The position numbers and the translations under genes are program-made. The notes under the pieces were generated by a model. It saw only the letters and a program-made list of their open reading frames with translations. It had not been told where the DNA came from and did not search any database. Source: Lachnospiraceae bacterium (GTDB lineage Bacteria > Bacillota > Clostridia > Lachnospirales > Lachnospiraceae). Taken from it: a stretch of DNA of 58,038 nt. The stretch is taken from the NCBI GenBank assembly GCA_017478245.1, contig JAFVDW010000117.1, positions 1 to 58,038 on the forward strand, read 5' to 3'. Position 1 is the first letter of the stretch, and each line of letters starts with the position of its first letter. Of this stretch, positions 26,249 to 35,075 are shown piece by piece.

Positions 26249-27235
26249 CTAGTTTACTCGTACTCTCGGGTCAACCACTGCATACAGAATATCAGCAAGC
26301 AGATTTCCCAACAAGGTGAGCACCGCCATAAAAACCATATAGAACATTACAAAGGGAATGTCTCCCTGTACAATACATTGATAAGAGGTATACCCGATAC
26401 CCGGAATCTGGAACAGTGTCTCTGTAATCATGGCACCGCCGAACAATCCCGGCAGGGAACCGCCAAGCAACGTCACAATCGGTATCAGGGTGTTGCGAAA
26501 GGCATGATAGTTCACTACTTTCTTCTCGGACAGTCCTTTCGCTCTGGCTGTACGAATATAATCAGCCCCCAACACCTCCAGCATATTGGTTCGTGTATAA
26601 CGCATCAGGCTTCCGATGCTTACCACCAACAGCGTAAGTGTGGGAAGAATCATGTGTTTCGCTATATCAATAAACTTTCCGAAATCTGACAGAGACTGAT
26701 GATTGCGCCCTACAATGCCGTAGAGATCCAACCATCCCAGTTTTACGGAAAAGATATATTTCAAAATTGTAGCAAAGAAAAAGCTCGGAAGAGATATACC
26801 GATGAGGGCAACCACCGTCACCGTATAATCCGTCATAGAATATTGTTTTCTCGCCGCCGATATTCCCGCAGGAATCGCGATGGCGATTTCCAGAATAAAG
26901 CTTGCCAATGCAAGTGCAAACGAATACCAGATGACACTGGAAAATTTCTGAAGTACCGGCTGATTCCAATACCAGGAATCACCAAAATCGAGTCTAATGG
27001 CTCTGGCAGCCCAGGAAAAATATCCCTGAATCACTCCTGTGTCCAGACCATATTGCGCATTTAACTGTTCCACCCATTCCTGATAGGACTTTGAGCCCGG
27101 TCTCGTGGCAAGTGCCATCGCCTGATTTTCCACATAGGAGGTAGGCATGCAGCGCATGATTCCGTAAATTATCAGTGATACAAAAAATAGAAGAACTACT
27201 GATATAAGCAGTCGCTTCAGGATGAATTTCTTCAT
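26249..27235 (-). CDS. oppB: oligopeptide ABC transporter permease OppB
   Basis: A 328-residue permease with about six helices and the coupling loop GLSEKKVVNYHAFRNTLIPI. It forms the channel with OppC. The start is the ATG at 27233-27235 (MKKFILKRLL) after AAAGGAG; the longer open frame upstream lacks a ribosome site. It lies 19 bases before oppC and 114 bases after the oppA stop. Confidence 0.94.
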   Translation of the reverse strand: MKKFILKRLLISVVLLFFVSLIIYGIMRCMPTSYVENQAMALATRPGSKSYQEWVEQLNAQYGLDTGVIQGYFSWAARAIRLDFGDSWYWNQPVLQKFSSVIWYSFALALASFILEIAIAIPAGISAARKQYSMTDYTVTVVALIGISLPSFFFATILKYIFSVKLGWLDLYGIVGRNHQSLSDFGKFIDIAKHMILPTLTLLVVSIGSLMRYTRTNMLEVLGADYIRTARAKGLSEKKVVNYHAFRNTLIPIVTLLGGSLPGLFGGAMITETLFQIPGIGYTSYQCIVQGDIPFVMFYMVFMAVLTLLGNLLADILYAVVDPRVRVN

Positions 27236-27349
27236 GATGTTCGTAACTCCTTTGTTTATTGCTTTACCTTTGATTACCTTAAAATATATTTGGTTCGGGC
27301 AGAGCATTCGAATACTCCTCCTGCTCCCGCCCGACACCAAATGTCTGTT

Positions 27350-29725
27350 TTAGTTCATTGCTATTTTCTCAATCTCATTCAGATAAGTATAGAATGTGGT
27401 CTGATCCTTTGTGACAGAATCCATATTCACACGCTCTGTGCTGTAAATCGTACAATCCTGTCTCTGGTAGATCGGAATCTCTACTGCAAAATCTACGATA
27501 AAATCAAGGCATTCCTTGTAAAGAGCCTTACGAACTGCCTGATTGGTGGTAGCCGCAGCATCCTCTACCATTGCATCCAGTGTCTCGGAATAGATGCTAT
27601 ACTTGCCTGCATCTCCACCCTGACTGTGATAAATCTGGAACATATCAGGATCGATAGTGGTCTGCCAAGCTGCACACCAGAGCTCTGCCGTTCCTGCATC
27701 CAATGCAGACCAGAGGATGGAGGTATCTGAAAGGTCATTGATTACAAGATCAAATCCGATGCTTCCAAGTGCTTCGGAGGCTGCCGTCAAAATACCGAAG
27801 GAAGGATGATCTCCCTGCCCTGCACCACCAATATAAATTTCGTAAGAAAGCTTAGCGCCTTCGGGTGCAGCAGTCAGCTTGCCGTCTTCCACAGTATAAC
27901 CTGCCGCCTCAAAATAACCAAGCGCCGCCTGCAGTGCTGCAGCGTACTTCTCATCGTCGCTCATGCCCTCAGTATAAATATCATTGCCCTCTACGTCCTT
28001 GGAGAATGCCACCGCATAATCCGGGTCAGATGCCTGAGGCGCTGCCCAGGAGGTATTGGAGATAGGATAGTTAATAACAGATGCAGCTTCACCATAATAG
28101 GAGTCAATTACCACATCGCGATATGCGGAAATCACCGTAGCGATTGCCTTTCTCAAATCCTTTGACTGCTCACTGGCATGGTCATCGCCCACCTTTACAT
28201 TCTCGGAATTTATACCGATGTAACCGTATCCTCTATAGTCAGTCAGAACGGTGGAAAGTTTATCGCCGGTAATCTCATTGTTGCTGTTCTCGCCTGCAAT
28301 CTGCTCCAAAGCAGACTTGGACGCACTGGGATCAGCGATATCAATGGTGCCCTGAACCACACCGGGCTCCTTATCGGGATTGGAGGTTACCTTCCACTGC
28401 AGATTCTTTGTTGCCGGTGCCCCCTTGTAATAATGCTCATTGGCAGTCATATATACAATCTTATTCTCGTACTTCTCAAATACATAAGGACCTGCGCCAA
28501 GGGGCTTGGTGGTCTTTGCACGAACACCGGACAAATCACCCTTGGTGAAACCAAAGCTGCCGTTCTCGTAATCGTACAGCGCAGTATCACCATAATAGTG
28601 CAGCGGCTGTACAGGAATAGCAAGCTGATAAATAGCAGGTGCGGATACACTGTCCAGAGTAACCTTGACAGAGTAATCGCCTGTCTTCTCAATACCCTCG
28701 ATGGTATTGACAGAATCACCGGTCGTAATCGCGTTCTTCTAGTCATCTGACAGGTAATCAGCCACACTGCTCTCCGCAGCTTCTGTATCAGACAGCGTCA
28801 CAATATCTCCTTCATAAGCCACCATCATCTCATTCCAGAAATCTGCTGCGGCAGGAGCGTCATCCCCTTGAAGAGTATACTCAGTACCGGTAATAGCAGT
28901 CGTAAGGGAACCATCCTCATTTACATTCGCAAAGCCCCAGTTCGCCATACCGTTTGCAATATCAAACTCTGCGGTCTCATCCATCACATAACCGTTTGCA
29001 ATGCAGAAGTCTGCGATAGACTGTGCAAACTGTGCACCCGCTGCGGGAAGATCAGTCTCCCAGAAGGTCTTCTGCTGTTCTTCTGTAAAGAAGGTGAAAT
29101 CGGTGTTATCCTCTCCCGCTGCAACCAACAGATTGAAGAGGGTATCGGAACCGCTTCTATAAGCCTCAATTCCCTTGATGGGAAGGGAATAGACAGATAT
29201 ACCTCCATCATAGGAAGGATCACAATATACATAATAAGAGAAAATTACATCATCCGCTGTCAGCTTCTCACCGTCAGAGAAGAGAACGTCATCTCTCAAG
29301 GTGAACTCATAATCCACTGTGCCATCCTCATTCTCGGTAACAGCACAGTCTGCAATACCATTGTAGGTATAGTCGGTGCCATTCCAGGTCTTGGTCTCAC
29401 CCTCAATACCATTGTAGATGATCTCTCCTGCACGGTCATTATCCAACAAATATACCGCAGTCCTGTCAGCCACATTTAGATCAGGTACAGATGCAGCGAA
29501 GAACTCGCTGAACTTCTCGCTGAAATCATCTGCCGCAATCACCAGCGGAGTGTCATTCGTTTTGGTTGTCTCATCGGCACCTTGTGTTTCCTCGGCAGTG
29601 TTCTCTTCTGTTGTTGTAGCATCTGTATTGTCCGTATCGGATGTATTCTGATTGCCACATGCAGCAGTAGAAACTACCATTGCTCCGGCAAGTGCCATTG
29701 CCAGAAATTTGTTTCTCAGTTTCAT
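27350..29725 (-). pseudogene. oppA: peptide-binding lipoprotein OppA, interrupted by an in-frame TAG
   Basis: A family 5 extracellular solute-binding lipoprotein that would capture peptides for OppBCDF. The start is the ATG at 29723-29725 after AGGAGGAAAA; the signal peptide ends STAAC, with Cys23 lipidated, followed by an acidic Thr/Asp/Glu-rich linker. The frame runs 328 codons, meets TAG at 28739-28741, and then continues in the same frame for 462 codons with family-typical sequence (KTGDYSVKVTLD, PLHYYGDTALYDYENG, GAGPYVFEKYENKIVYMT). No frameshift is involved. Total sense length of about 790 is long for the family, mainly because of insertions. As read, the product would be an N-terminal half. 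Sequencing error, a true null, or suppression of TAG are all possible. Confidence 0.88.
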
Positions 29726-29780
29726 ACTTTTCCTCCTCTTAAAATACTTTATGTTCACCGATGCTTCATCGGGAAACACC

Positions 29781-30353
29781 TCATTTGCTCTTCTCGTGCG
29801 TAATGCCGGAGAAGATTCGGTCATAATATACGCCAAAGCCCAGCGCGGCGCCGATGGTCAGCCCATGACAGGCAAAATAGAGTATTTCACGTCCCATACC
29901 GACCGTCCGCCCGTCCTGTATCAGGCTGCGAATGAGATACACACCATCCGCCAGGGCACTGATAAGCGAAAGCGCGATCAAACCAATGGCGCAATACCGC
30001 ATTCTCTGCACGCCCTTTTCATAGTCAGGCTTCTTCATACGGATACCCGCCATCCCATATTCCATCACTCCGAGGAAATAAAACAATGCCGGTAAAAACT
30101 GTGCCAGGTAAGGCAGCACCACCCACACTGTTTTAGAGGAAGGCTGATTGAGCAATCCCTGTCCCAACAGCGCTCCCAACATCAACAGCCCAAAGCCGAT
30201 GCAGGGCAGATAGGTCTTTTTCTTATATACTTCATCAAAGGGAAGCAGATAGATATCTCCCGTGTAATAGAACCGGTCTCTGAATCGTCCTTTGCCATCC
30301 ACCTCAGGGACGTGTTCATAGTCCTCTTTGTACTTATTGTGTAGCCCTATCAT
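29781..30353 (-). CDS. hypothetical multi-pass membrane protein
   Basis: A 190-residue protein with a soluble N-terminal stretch of about 45 residues (FRDRFYYTGDIYLLPFDE) and four to five hydrophobic helices. I recognise no family. It lies between the M3 peptidase gene (55 bases upstream) and oppA (55 bases downstream), all in one direction, so it may be co-expressed with peptide uptake. The ribosome site is weak (GAGG sits about 16 bases before the ATG). Confidence 0.72.
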   Translation of the reverse strand: MIGLHNKYKEDYEHVPEVDGKGRFRDRFYYTGDIYLLPFDEVYKKKTYLPCIGFGLLMLGALLGQGLLNQPSSKTVWVVLPYLAQFLPALFYFLGVMEYGMAGIRMKKPDYEKGVQRMRYCAIGLIALSLISALADGVYLIRSLIQDGRTVGMGREILYFACHGLTIGAALGFGVYYDRIFSGITHEKSK

Positions 30354-30407
30354 TCTCTATTTTTCTTATTCCTCTTGCATTCTTTATAGGTTTACAGGTT
30401 CATTTCT

Positions 30408-32078
30408 TTACAGCTTCTTTTCCAGCGCATCAACCAACTCCCTGATGCAGCCATCCCTAAAGGGGCTCTTCAGTCCCACCTCATCCAATTCCTTCTCGTA
30501 GAAATCCTTCACCGACAATCTGCAAAGCTGCAAATAATGCTGCCATGCCTCATGGAAATCCCGATCCATCCATACCTTGAACTGCATCGCCACCACACTG
30601 GCAAGCACATAGTCGATGTAGTAAAACGGCGAGCCAAAAATGTGGGATTGTCTCTGCCAATAGCCACCCTGTGCAAAGAAGGGGTCATTCTCATAGTCAA
30701 GCCATGGGCGATAGGTTTTCTCAAGCTCCGCCCACAATTCCTTTCTATCTGACGGCGTCATCTCCGGTCTCTCATATACAATATGCTGAAACTCATCCAC
30801 CATACAGCCATAAGGAATAAACGTAATAGAATCCTGCAGGTGCATCTTCAGATAATCCGAAGCACGTTCCCCAAAGAACTTCTCCATCCAACCGTAAGTA
30901 AAATATTCCATGGACATGGAATGAATCTCCGCCGTCTCCATGGTCAGATCATTGTGCTCTCTGATCTCCTCATTTCTGGTGAGATACCCCTGAAAAGCAT
31001 GTCCGCACTCATGGGTAATCACATCCACATCTCCGCTGGTTCCATTAAAGTTAGCAAAGATAAACGGTGCCTTATAAGCAGGCAAAAAATCCATATAACC
31101 GCCCTGCTTCTTGGTCTTGCGACCCAACACGTCAAACAGCTCATTCTCCATCATAAAGTCGAAGAATTCTCCTGTCTCCGGAGACAGTTCTCTGTACATC
31201 TCCTGTCCTGCCTGCATAATCTCTTCCGGTGTCCCTGTAGGTGCGGGATTTCCCTCCGGGAAAAACACATCATTGTCATAGTATTTCAGTTCTTCCACAC
31301 CGATCTGCTTTCTGCGCTCTTCCTGTATCTTAGCCACAAAGGGGACAAAGGACTCCTTCACCTGTCTGCGGAAGTTCTCCACCATCTCACGGTCATAAGA
31401 ATTGCGCATCATACGCTGATACCCCAGTTCAATATAGTTCTCGTATCCCAACGCTTTCGCCTGAGCAGTTCTGTTTTTCACCATTTTGTCATATATCTCA
31501 CCGATCTCATCTGTCACAGAGCAAAAATACTCGCATAACGCCTTCCATGCACGCTTTCTGGTATCCCTGTCCTGCGCCACCAGAAATTTTCTCAATAAAG
31601 AAAGGTTATAAACCTCTCCTTCAAAGGGAATCTTTGCCGACGCAATCAGTTTGTCATATTTACTTACCAGCTCATTCTCCTCCTGCATCAGGGGAATAAT
31701 CTTCTCATCCACTGATTTCATGGAAAGTTCAATGTTCTTAAATGCCACCTTACCAATCTTCTGCTCCAGATACGCTCTGTAGGGAGAGGTATACAGTACC
31801 TCCTTATAACGCTTCTCATACATGGATAAAAGCGGTGTAATACTGTCCAGATAATCGTTCTCCTTGGAATAATATTCATCTGCAGTGTCAATGGTATGGC
31901 GGATCATACCCAGTCTGATATTGGTGGACACCTCATCCATAAACGCATAATATTCTTTATGCAGTGCAAACTGTTCCTCTCCGCTCTTCGCTGCCTTGCT
32001 TTTTGCAATCAGACTTTCAAAAAACTCTTTTACCTGCTCCATATCCACTCTGGTATATGGCATTTCCGAAAACTTCAT
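30408..32078 (-). CDS. M3 family oligoendopeptidase
   Basis: A 556-residue cytoplasmic zinc peptidase of the PepF/thimet type that degrades imported oligopeptides. The zinc motif HECGH is at 356-360, with the third ligand region TAEIHSMSMEYF about 25 residues later. Length and C-terminal motif (SPFYYIDYVLASVVAMQF) fit the family. It precedes a membrane protein and the oppABCDF genes in the same direction, a logical uptake-and-digestion unit. GAGGCAGATGGG precedes the ATG. Upstream sits a promoter with a very short terminated leader (32146-32238). Confidence 0.94.
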   Translation of the reverse strand: MKFSEMPYTRVDMEQVKEFFESLIAKSKAAKSGEEQFALHKEYYAFMDEVSTNIRLGMIRHTIDTADEYYSKENDYLDSITPLLSMYEKRYKEVLYTSPYRAYLEQKIGKVAFKNIELSMKSVDEKIIPLMQEENELVSKYDKLIASAKIPFEGEVYNLSLLRKFLVAQDRDTRKRAWKALCEYFCSVTDEIGEIYDKMVKNRTAQAKALGYENYIELGYQRMMRNSYDREMVENFRRQVKESFVPFVAKIQEERRKQIGVEELKYYDNDVFFPEGNPAPTGTPEEIMQAGQEMYRELSPETGEFFDFMMENELFDVLGRKTKKQGGYMDFLPAYKAPFIFANFNGTSGDVDVITHECGHAFQGYLTRNEEIREHNDLTMETAEIHSMSMEYFTYGWMEKFFGERASDYLKMHLQDSITFIPYGCMVDEFQHIVYERPEMTPSDRKELWAELEKTYRPWLDYENDPFFAQGGYWQRQSHIFGSPFYYIDYVLASVVAMQFKVWMDRDFHEAWQHYLQLCRLSVKDFYEKELDEVGLKSPFRDGCIRELVDALEKKL

Positions 32079-32145
32079 CCCATCTGCCTCACTTTATCAT
32101 AATCACTGTTTATTGCTTTACCTTGTTAAAGGCAAAAAATATATC

Positions 32146-32204
32146 AAAAAAAAACGTTTCCTACTCCCTTGTAGGTAATTAAGAAACGTCTTTGCTCTAA
32201 CCAC
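32146..32204 (-). promoter_or_regulatory. short leader ending in a terminator hairpin (attenuator or small RNA)
   Basis: Read on the minus strand, about 15 bases after the likely transcription start the sequence forms ACGTTTC (32183-32189) / GAAACGT (32154-32160) with an inner CTAC/GTAG stem, followed by eight or more T. This is a textbook intrinsic terminator sitting between a good promoter and the M3 peptidase gene. Either a roughly 55-base RNA is made or readthrough is controlled. The 319-base gap 32079-32397 holds only this unit, its promoter and the serA terminator. Confidence 0.6.
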
Positions 32205-32210
32205 TGATAT

Positions 32211-32238
32211 ATTATAGCAGAAATCCCCGAAAAATCAA
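32211..32238 (-). promoter_or_regulatory. promoter upstream of the M3 peptidase/opp genes
   Basis: Minus strand TTGATT (32233-32238), 16-base spacer, TATAAT (32211-32216). It lies immediately upstream of the terminated leader. Confidence 0.7.
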
Positions 32239-32284
32239 GCAAAATCAGCACTTTGAATATATATTCATTAACGCAAAACCGAAA

Positions 32285-32319
32285 AAAGCACTTGCATTAA
32301 GTGATTACGCAAGTGCTTT
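32285..32319 (-). terminator. terminator of serA
   Basis: Arms AAAGCACTTGC / GCAAGTGCTTT with a 13-base loop; on the minus strand the hairpin is followed by a run of T. It lies about 80 bases past the serA stop. Confidence 0.85.
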
Positions 32320-32397
32320 CCTTGTACCTTATTTTGGAAATATGAATATTTAAAAGTTTTATTCAGAAATATTCATTTTATTTTTACATGACTTTTC

Positions 32398-33561
32398 TTA
32401 CTTTACAATTCTTACACGGAATACGCCGTCGATTGCTTCCAGTGCCGCCACTGCATCCTCCGGAGCCGCCGTCTCAATATCCAGCATGGTGTATGCCACC
32501 TCGCCTCTGGACTTGTTGGTCATGTCGCTGATATTGATACCCTTATCGCCAAATACTGCCGTGAATTTGGTAATCATATTGGCAATATTCTTGTGGAAGA
32601 TTGCCACACGCCCCGCCTTGGTGCAGACACCCATGTCACATGCGGGATAGTTCACACTGTTCTTAATGTTACCGTTCTCAAGATAATCCTTGAGCTCATC
32701 TACTGCCATCACTGCACAGTTATCCTCGCTCTCCTCAGTGCTTGCGCCCAAATGAGGAATCACGATACAACCCTTTTTGCCTGCTGTTGTAGGATTGGGG
32801 AAATCAGATACATAACGTGCCACCTTACCGCTTTCAAGCGCTGCAAGCACATCCGTCTCATTTGCAAGAAGGTCTCTTGCAAAGTTCAGGATAACGACCC
32901 CATCCTTCATCTTGTCGATGGCTTCTTTATTGATCATTCCCTTGGTGGAATCCAACAGGGGAACATGTACGGTAATATAATCGCACTCCGCATAAATGTC
33001 CTCCACATTGAACACATGCTTTACGGAACGGCTCAGATTCCATGCTGCATTTACAGACAGATAAGGGTCATAGCCATATACATCCATACCAAGACCGATT
33101 GCTGCATTTGCAACCTTTACACCGATCGCACCCAGACCGATTACGCCAAGCTTCTTGCCTTGAATCTCGGTTCCGGCAAAATTCTTCTTCTCCTTCTCGG
33201 CAGTCTTCGCAATATTCTCGTCGTCCTTTGCGGATTTTACCCACTCAATACCACCTACCACGTCGCGGGCAGCAAGCAGCATACCTGCAAGAACAAGCTC
33301 CTTTACGCCATTTGCATTGGCACCGGGTGTATTAAATACCACAATCCCCTGCTCTGCACATTTGTCCAAAGGAATATTATTGACACCTGCACCGGCGCGT
33401 GCCACAGCCAACAGGTTCTTGGGCAATTCCATCTCGTGCATGGATGCACTTCTCACCAGAATACCGTCTGCTGCATTCACATCCTCTGTCAACTGATAAT
33501 CTGCAGTCAGATTATCCAGACCCACTTTAGAAATCGGATTCAAGCAATTCAACTGAAACAT
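32398..33561 (-). CDS. serA: D-3-phosphoglycerate dehydrogenase
   Basis: First step of serine synthesis: oxidises 3-phosphoglycerate to phosphohydroxypyruvate with NAD. The 387 residues show the catalytic-domain start (NPISKVGLDNL), Rossmann motif GVIGLGAIGVKVANAA, the catalytic region VVILNFARD and HLGASTEESEDNC (usual HIGAST), and a short C-terminal ACT-like domain (NISDMTNKSRGEVAYTMLDIE) for feedback. The intervening domain of long SerA forms is absent. The start is the ATG at 33559-33561 after GTGAGGAGAAAG. It follows serC after a 251-base gap containing a structured element. Confidence 0.96.
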   Translation of the reverse strand: MFQLNCLNPISKVGLDNLTADYQLTEDVNAADGILVRSASMHEMELPKNLLAVARAGAGVNNIPLDKCAEQGIVVFNTPGANANGVKELVLAGMLLAARDVVGGIEWVKSAKDDENIAKTAEKEKKNFAGTEIQGKKLGVIGLGAIGVKVANAAIGLGMDVYGYDPYLSVNAAWNLSRSVKHVFNVEDIYAECDYITVHVPLLDSTKGMINKEAIDKMKDGVVILNFARDLLANETDVLAALESGKVARYVSDFPNPTTAGKKGCIVIPHLGASTEESEDNCAVMAVDELKDYLENGNIKNSVNYPACDMGVCTKAGRVAIFHKNIANMITKFTAVFGDKGINISDMTNKSRGEVAYTMLDIETAAPEDAVAALEAIDGVFRVRIVK

Positions 33562-33667
33562 TTTCTTTCTCCTCACGTTTTATACTTTAGTCATTGATGA
33601 AACTCTCTTGATTGTTACTATGATTGTGCCAGATGTACATTTCCATACGCAGACCCTGGCGAGCCGT

Positions 33668-33721
33668 CGGCACTTAGGCGGTGTACTACGGCACTGCAAG
33701 TGCCAGGCGCCTTATGTGCCG
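33668..33721. repeat. structured intergenic element between serC and serA
   Basis: An outer imperfect stem (CGGCAC..AGGCG at 33668-33680 with CGCCTTATGTGCCG at 33708-33721) encloses a perfect inner hairpin GGCACT-GCA-AGTGCC (33690-33704). GC-rich sequence unlike its AT-rich surroundings continues to about 33750. It resembles in style the element at 3152-3258, and both contain a CCATAGC segment on one strand. Role unknown; it could also reduce serA readthrough from serC. Confidence 0.45.
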
Positions 33722-33812
33722 CTACGGAGAGGTCGGAGCGAAAGCGCGTCTGCTATGGAATTGTACGATTGCACAATTTTATGAACGATTGCACAAACGC
33801 ATATAATCATTT

Positions 33813-34895
33813 TTAAGCGTTCTCTGCTTCAAACTTCTTCATGAACTCAACCAGCTTCTCAACACCCTCGATGGGCATAGCATTGTAGATGCTTGCACGC
33901 ATACCGCCAACGGTTCTGTGTCCTTTCAGATTCTCGAAACCGGCTTCCTTTGCTTCCTTTACAAACTTCGCATCCAGCTCCTCACTGCCGGTCACAAAAG
34001 GAACATTCATCAGGGAACGATCCTCCTTGCGAACAGTACCCTTGAACAGCTTGCTCTCGTCCAGGTAATCATACAGGATCTTTGCCTTCTTCTCATTATA
34101 CTCCTTCATAGCCTGCAAGCCGCCCTTTTTCTTCAGCCACTTAAAGACCTTACCGCAGATATAAATGCCATATGCAGGCGGTGTATTGTACAGAGACTCT
34201 GCATCTGCATGCACTTTATAACGTAGCATGGTCGGTGTACCCGGCAGCACATCCTCTGTAATCAGATCCTCACGGATGATAACGATAACAACACCTGCAG
34301 GTCCGATATTCTTCTGAACGCCACCGTAAATCACGCCATACTTGGTCACATCTACAGGCTCAGACAAAAAGCAACTGGACACATCTGCAACCAGGGGCTT
34401 ACCCTTTGTATTCGGCAAAGTCTTAAACTTTGTACCATAAATGGTATTGTTCTCGCAGATATATACATAGTCTGCATCCTCGCTGATGGGCAGATCGGAG
34501 CAATCAGGAATATAAGAGAACGTCTCATCCTCTGAAGTGGCAATCTTGTTTGCCTTACCGTACAGTGCAGCCTCCTGATAAGCCTTCTTAGCCCACTGAC
34601 CGGTCACTATATAATCTGCCACCTTATTCTTCATCAGGTTCATAGGAATCATAGCAAACTGCTGACTCGCACCACCCTGCAGGAAAAGCACCTTATAGTT
34701 GTCGGGAATGTTCATCAGCTCTCGAAGATCTGCCTCAGCTTCTTTGATAATGGTATCATACGCCTTAGAACGATGACTCATCTCCATTACAGACATGCCC
34801 GTTCCCTTGTAATCAAGCATCTCCTCTGCTGCTTCCTTTAATACCTCCTCGGGAAGTACCGCAGGACCTGCTGAAAAATTGTACACTCTTGCCAT
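33813..34895 (-). CDS. serC: phosphoserine aminotransferase
   Basis: Second step of serine synthesis: converts phosphohydroxypyruvate to phosphoserine using glutamate and pyridoxal phosphate. The 360 residues begin with the family-typical YNFSAGPAVLPEEVL; the PLP Lys lies in YGGVQKNIGPAG; the C-terminus has GHRTVGGMRASIYNAMP. AGGAGGATATAAAA precedes the ATG. It is upstream of serA, so the pathway genes are in one direction, although separated by 251 bases. Confidence 0.97.
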   Translation of the reverse strand: MARVYNFSAGPAVLPEEVLKEAAEEMLDYKGTGMSVMEMSHRSKAYDTIIKEAEADLRELMNIPDNYKVLFLQGGASQQFAMIPMNLMKNKVADYIVTGQWAKKAYQEAALYGKANKIATSEDETFSYIPDCSDLPISEDADYVYICENNTIYGTKFKTLPNTKGKPLVADVSSCFLSEPVDVTKYGVIYGGVQKNIGPAGVVIVIIREDLITEDVLPGTPTMLRYKVHADAESLYNTPPAYGIYICGKVFKWLKKKGGLQAMKEYNEKKAKILYDYLDESKLFKGTVRKEDRSLMNVPFVTGSEELDAKFVKEAKEAGFENLKGHRTVGGMRASIYNAMPIEGVEKLVEFMKKFEAENA

Positions 34896-34956
34896 TTTTA
34901 TATCCTCCTAATTTTATTTCTGTTATATTTCTTTTGTGCTTTCAAGCCATAGGTAT

Positions 34957-34985
34957 AGAATAAGCTTTCCGACCGCTTTAGTCAA
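34957..34985 (-). promoter_or_regulatory. promoter of serC
   Basis: Minus strand TTGACT (34980-34985), 17-base spacer, TATTCT (34957-34962), about 60 bases before the serC ATG. Confidence 0.65.
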
Positions 34986-35075
34986 CTGCATTGTTAAATT
35001 ATTTTAAATTTGTACGCCTCTCGCATACATTTGTCTTTAAAATGTCCGTTTCGCTGTTCTTTCCGCCACTGATTG

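Noticed and set aside
28534..28738. Reading the downstream half of oppA as an independent gene starting at an internal GTG
   Set aside because: The sequence between the TAG and this GTG is in frame and encodes family-typical residues, and no ribosome site precedes the GTG.
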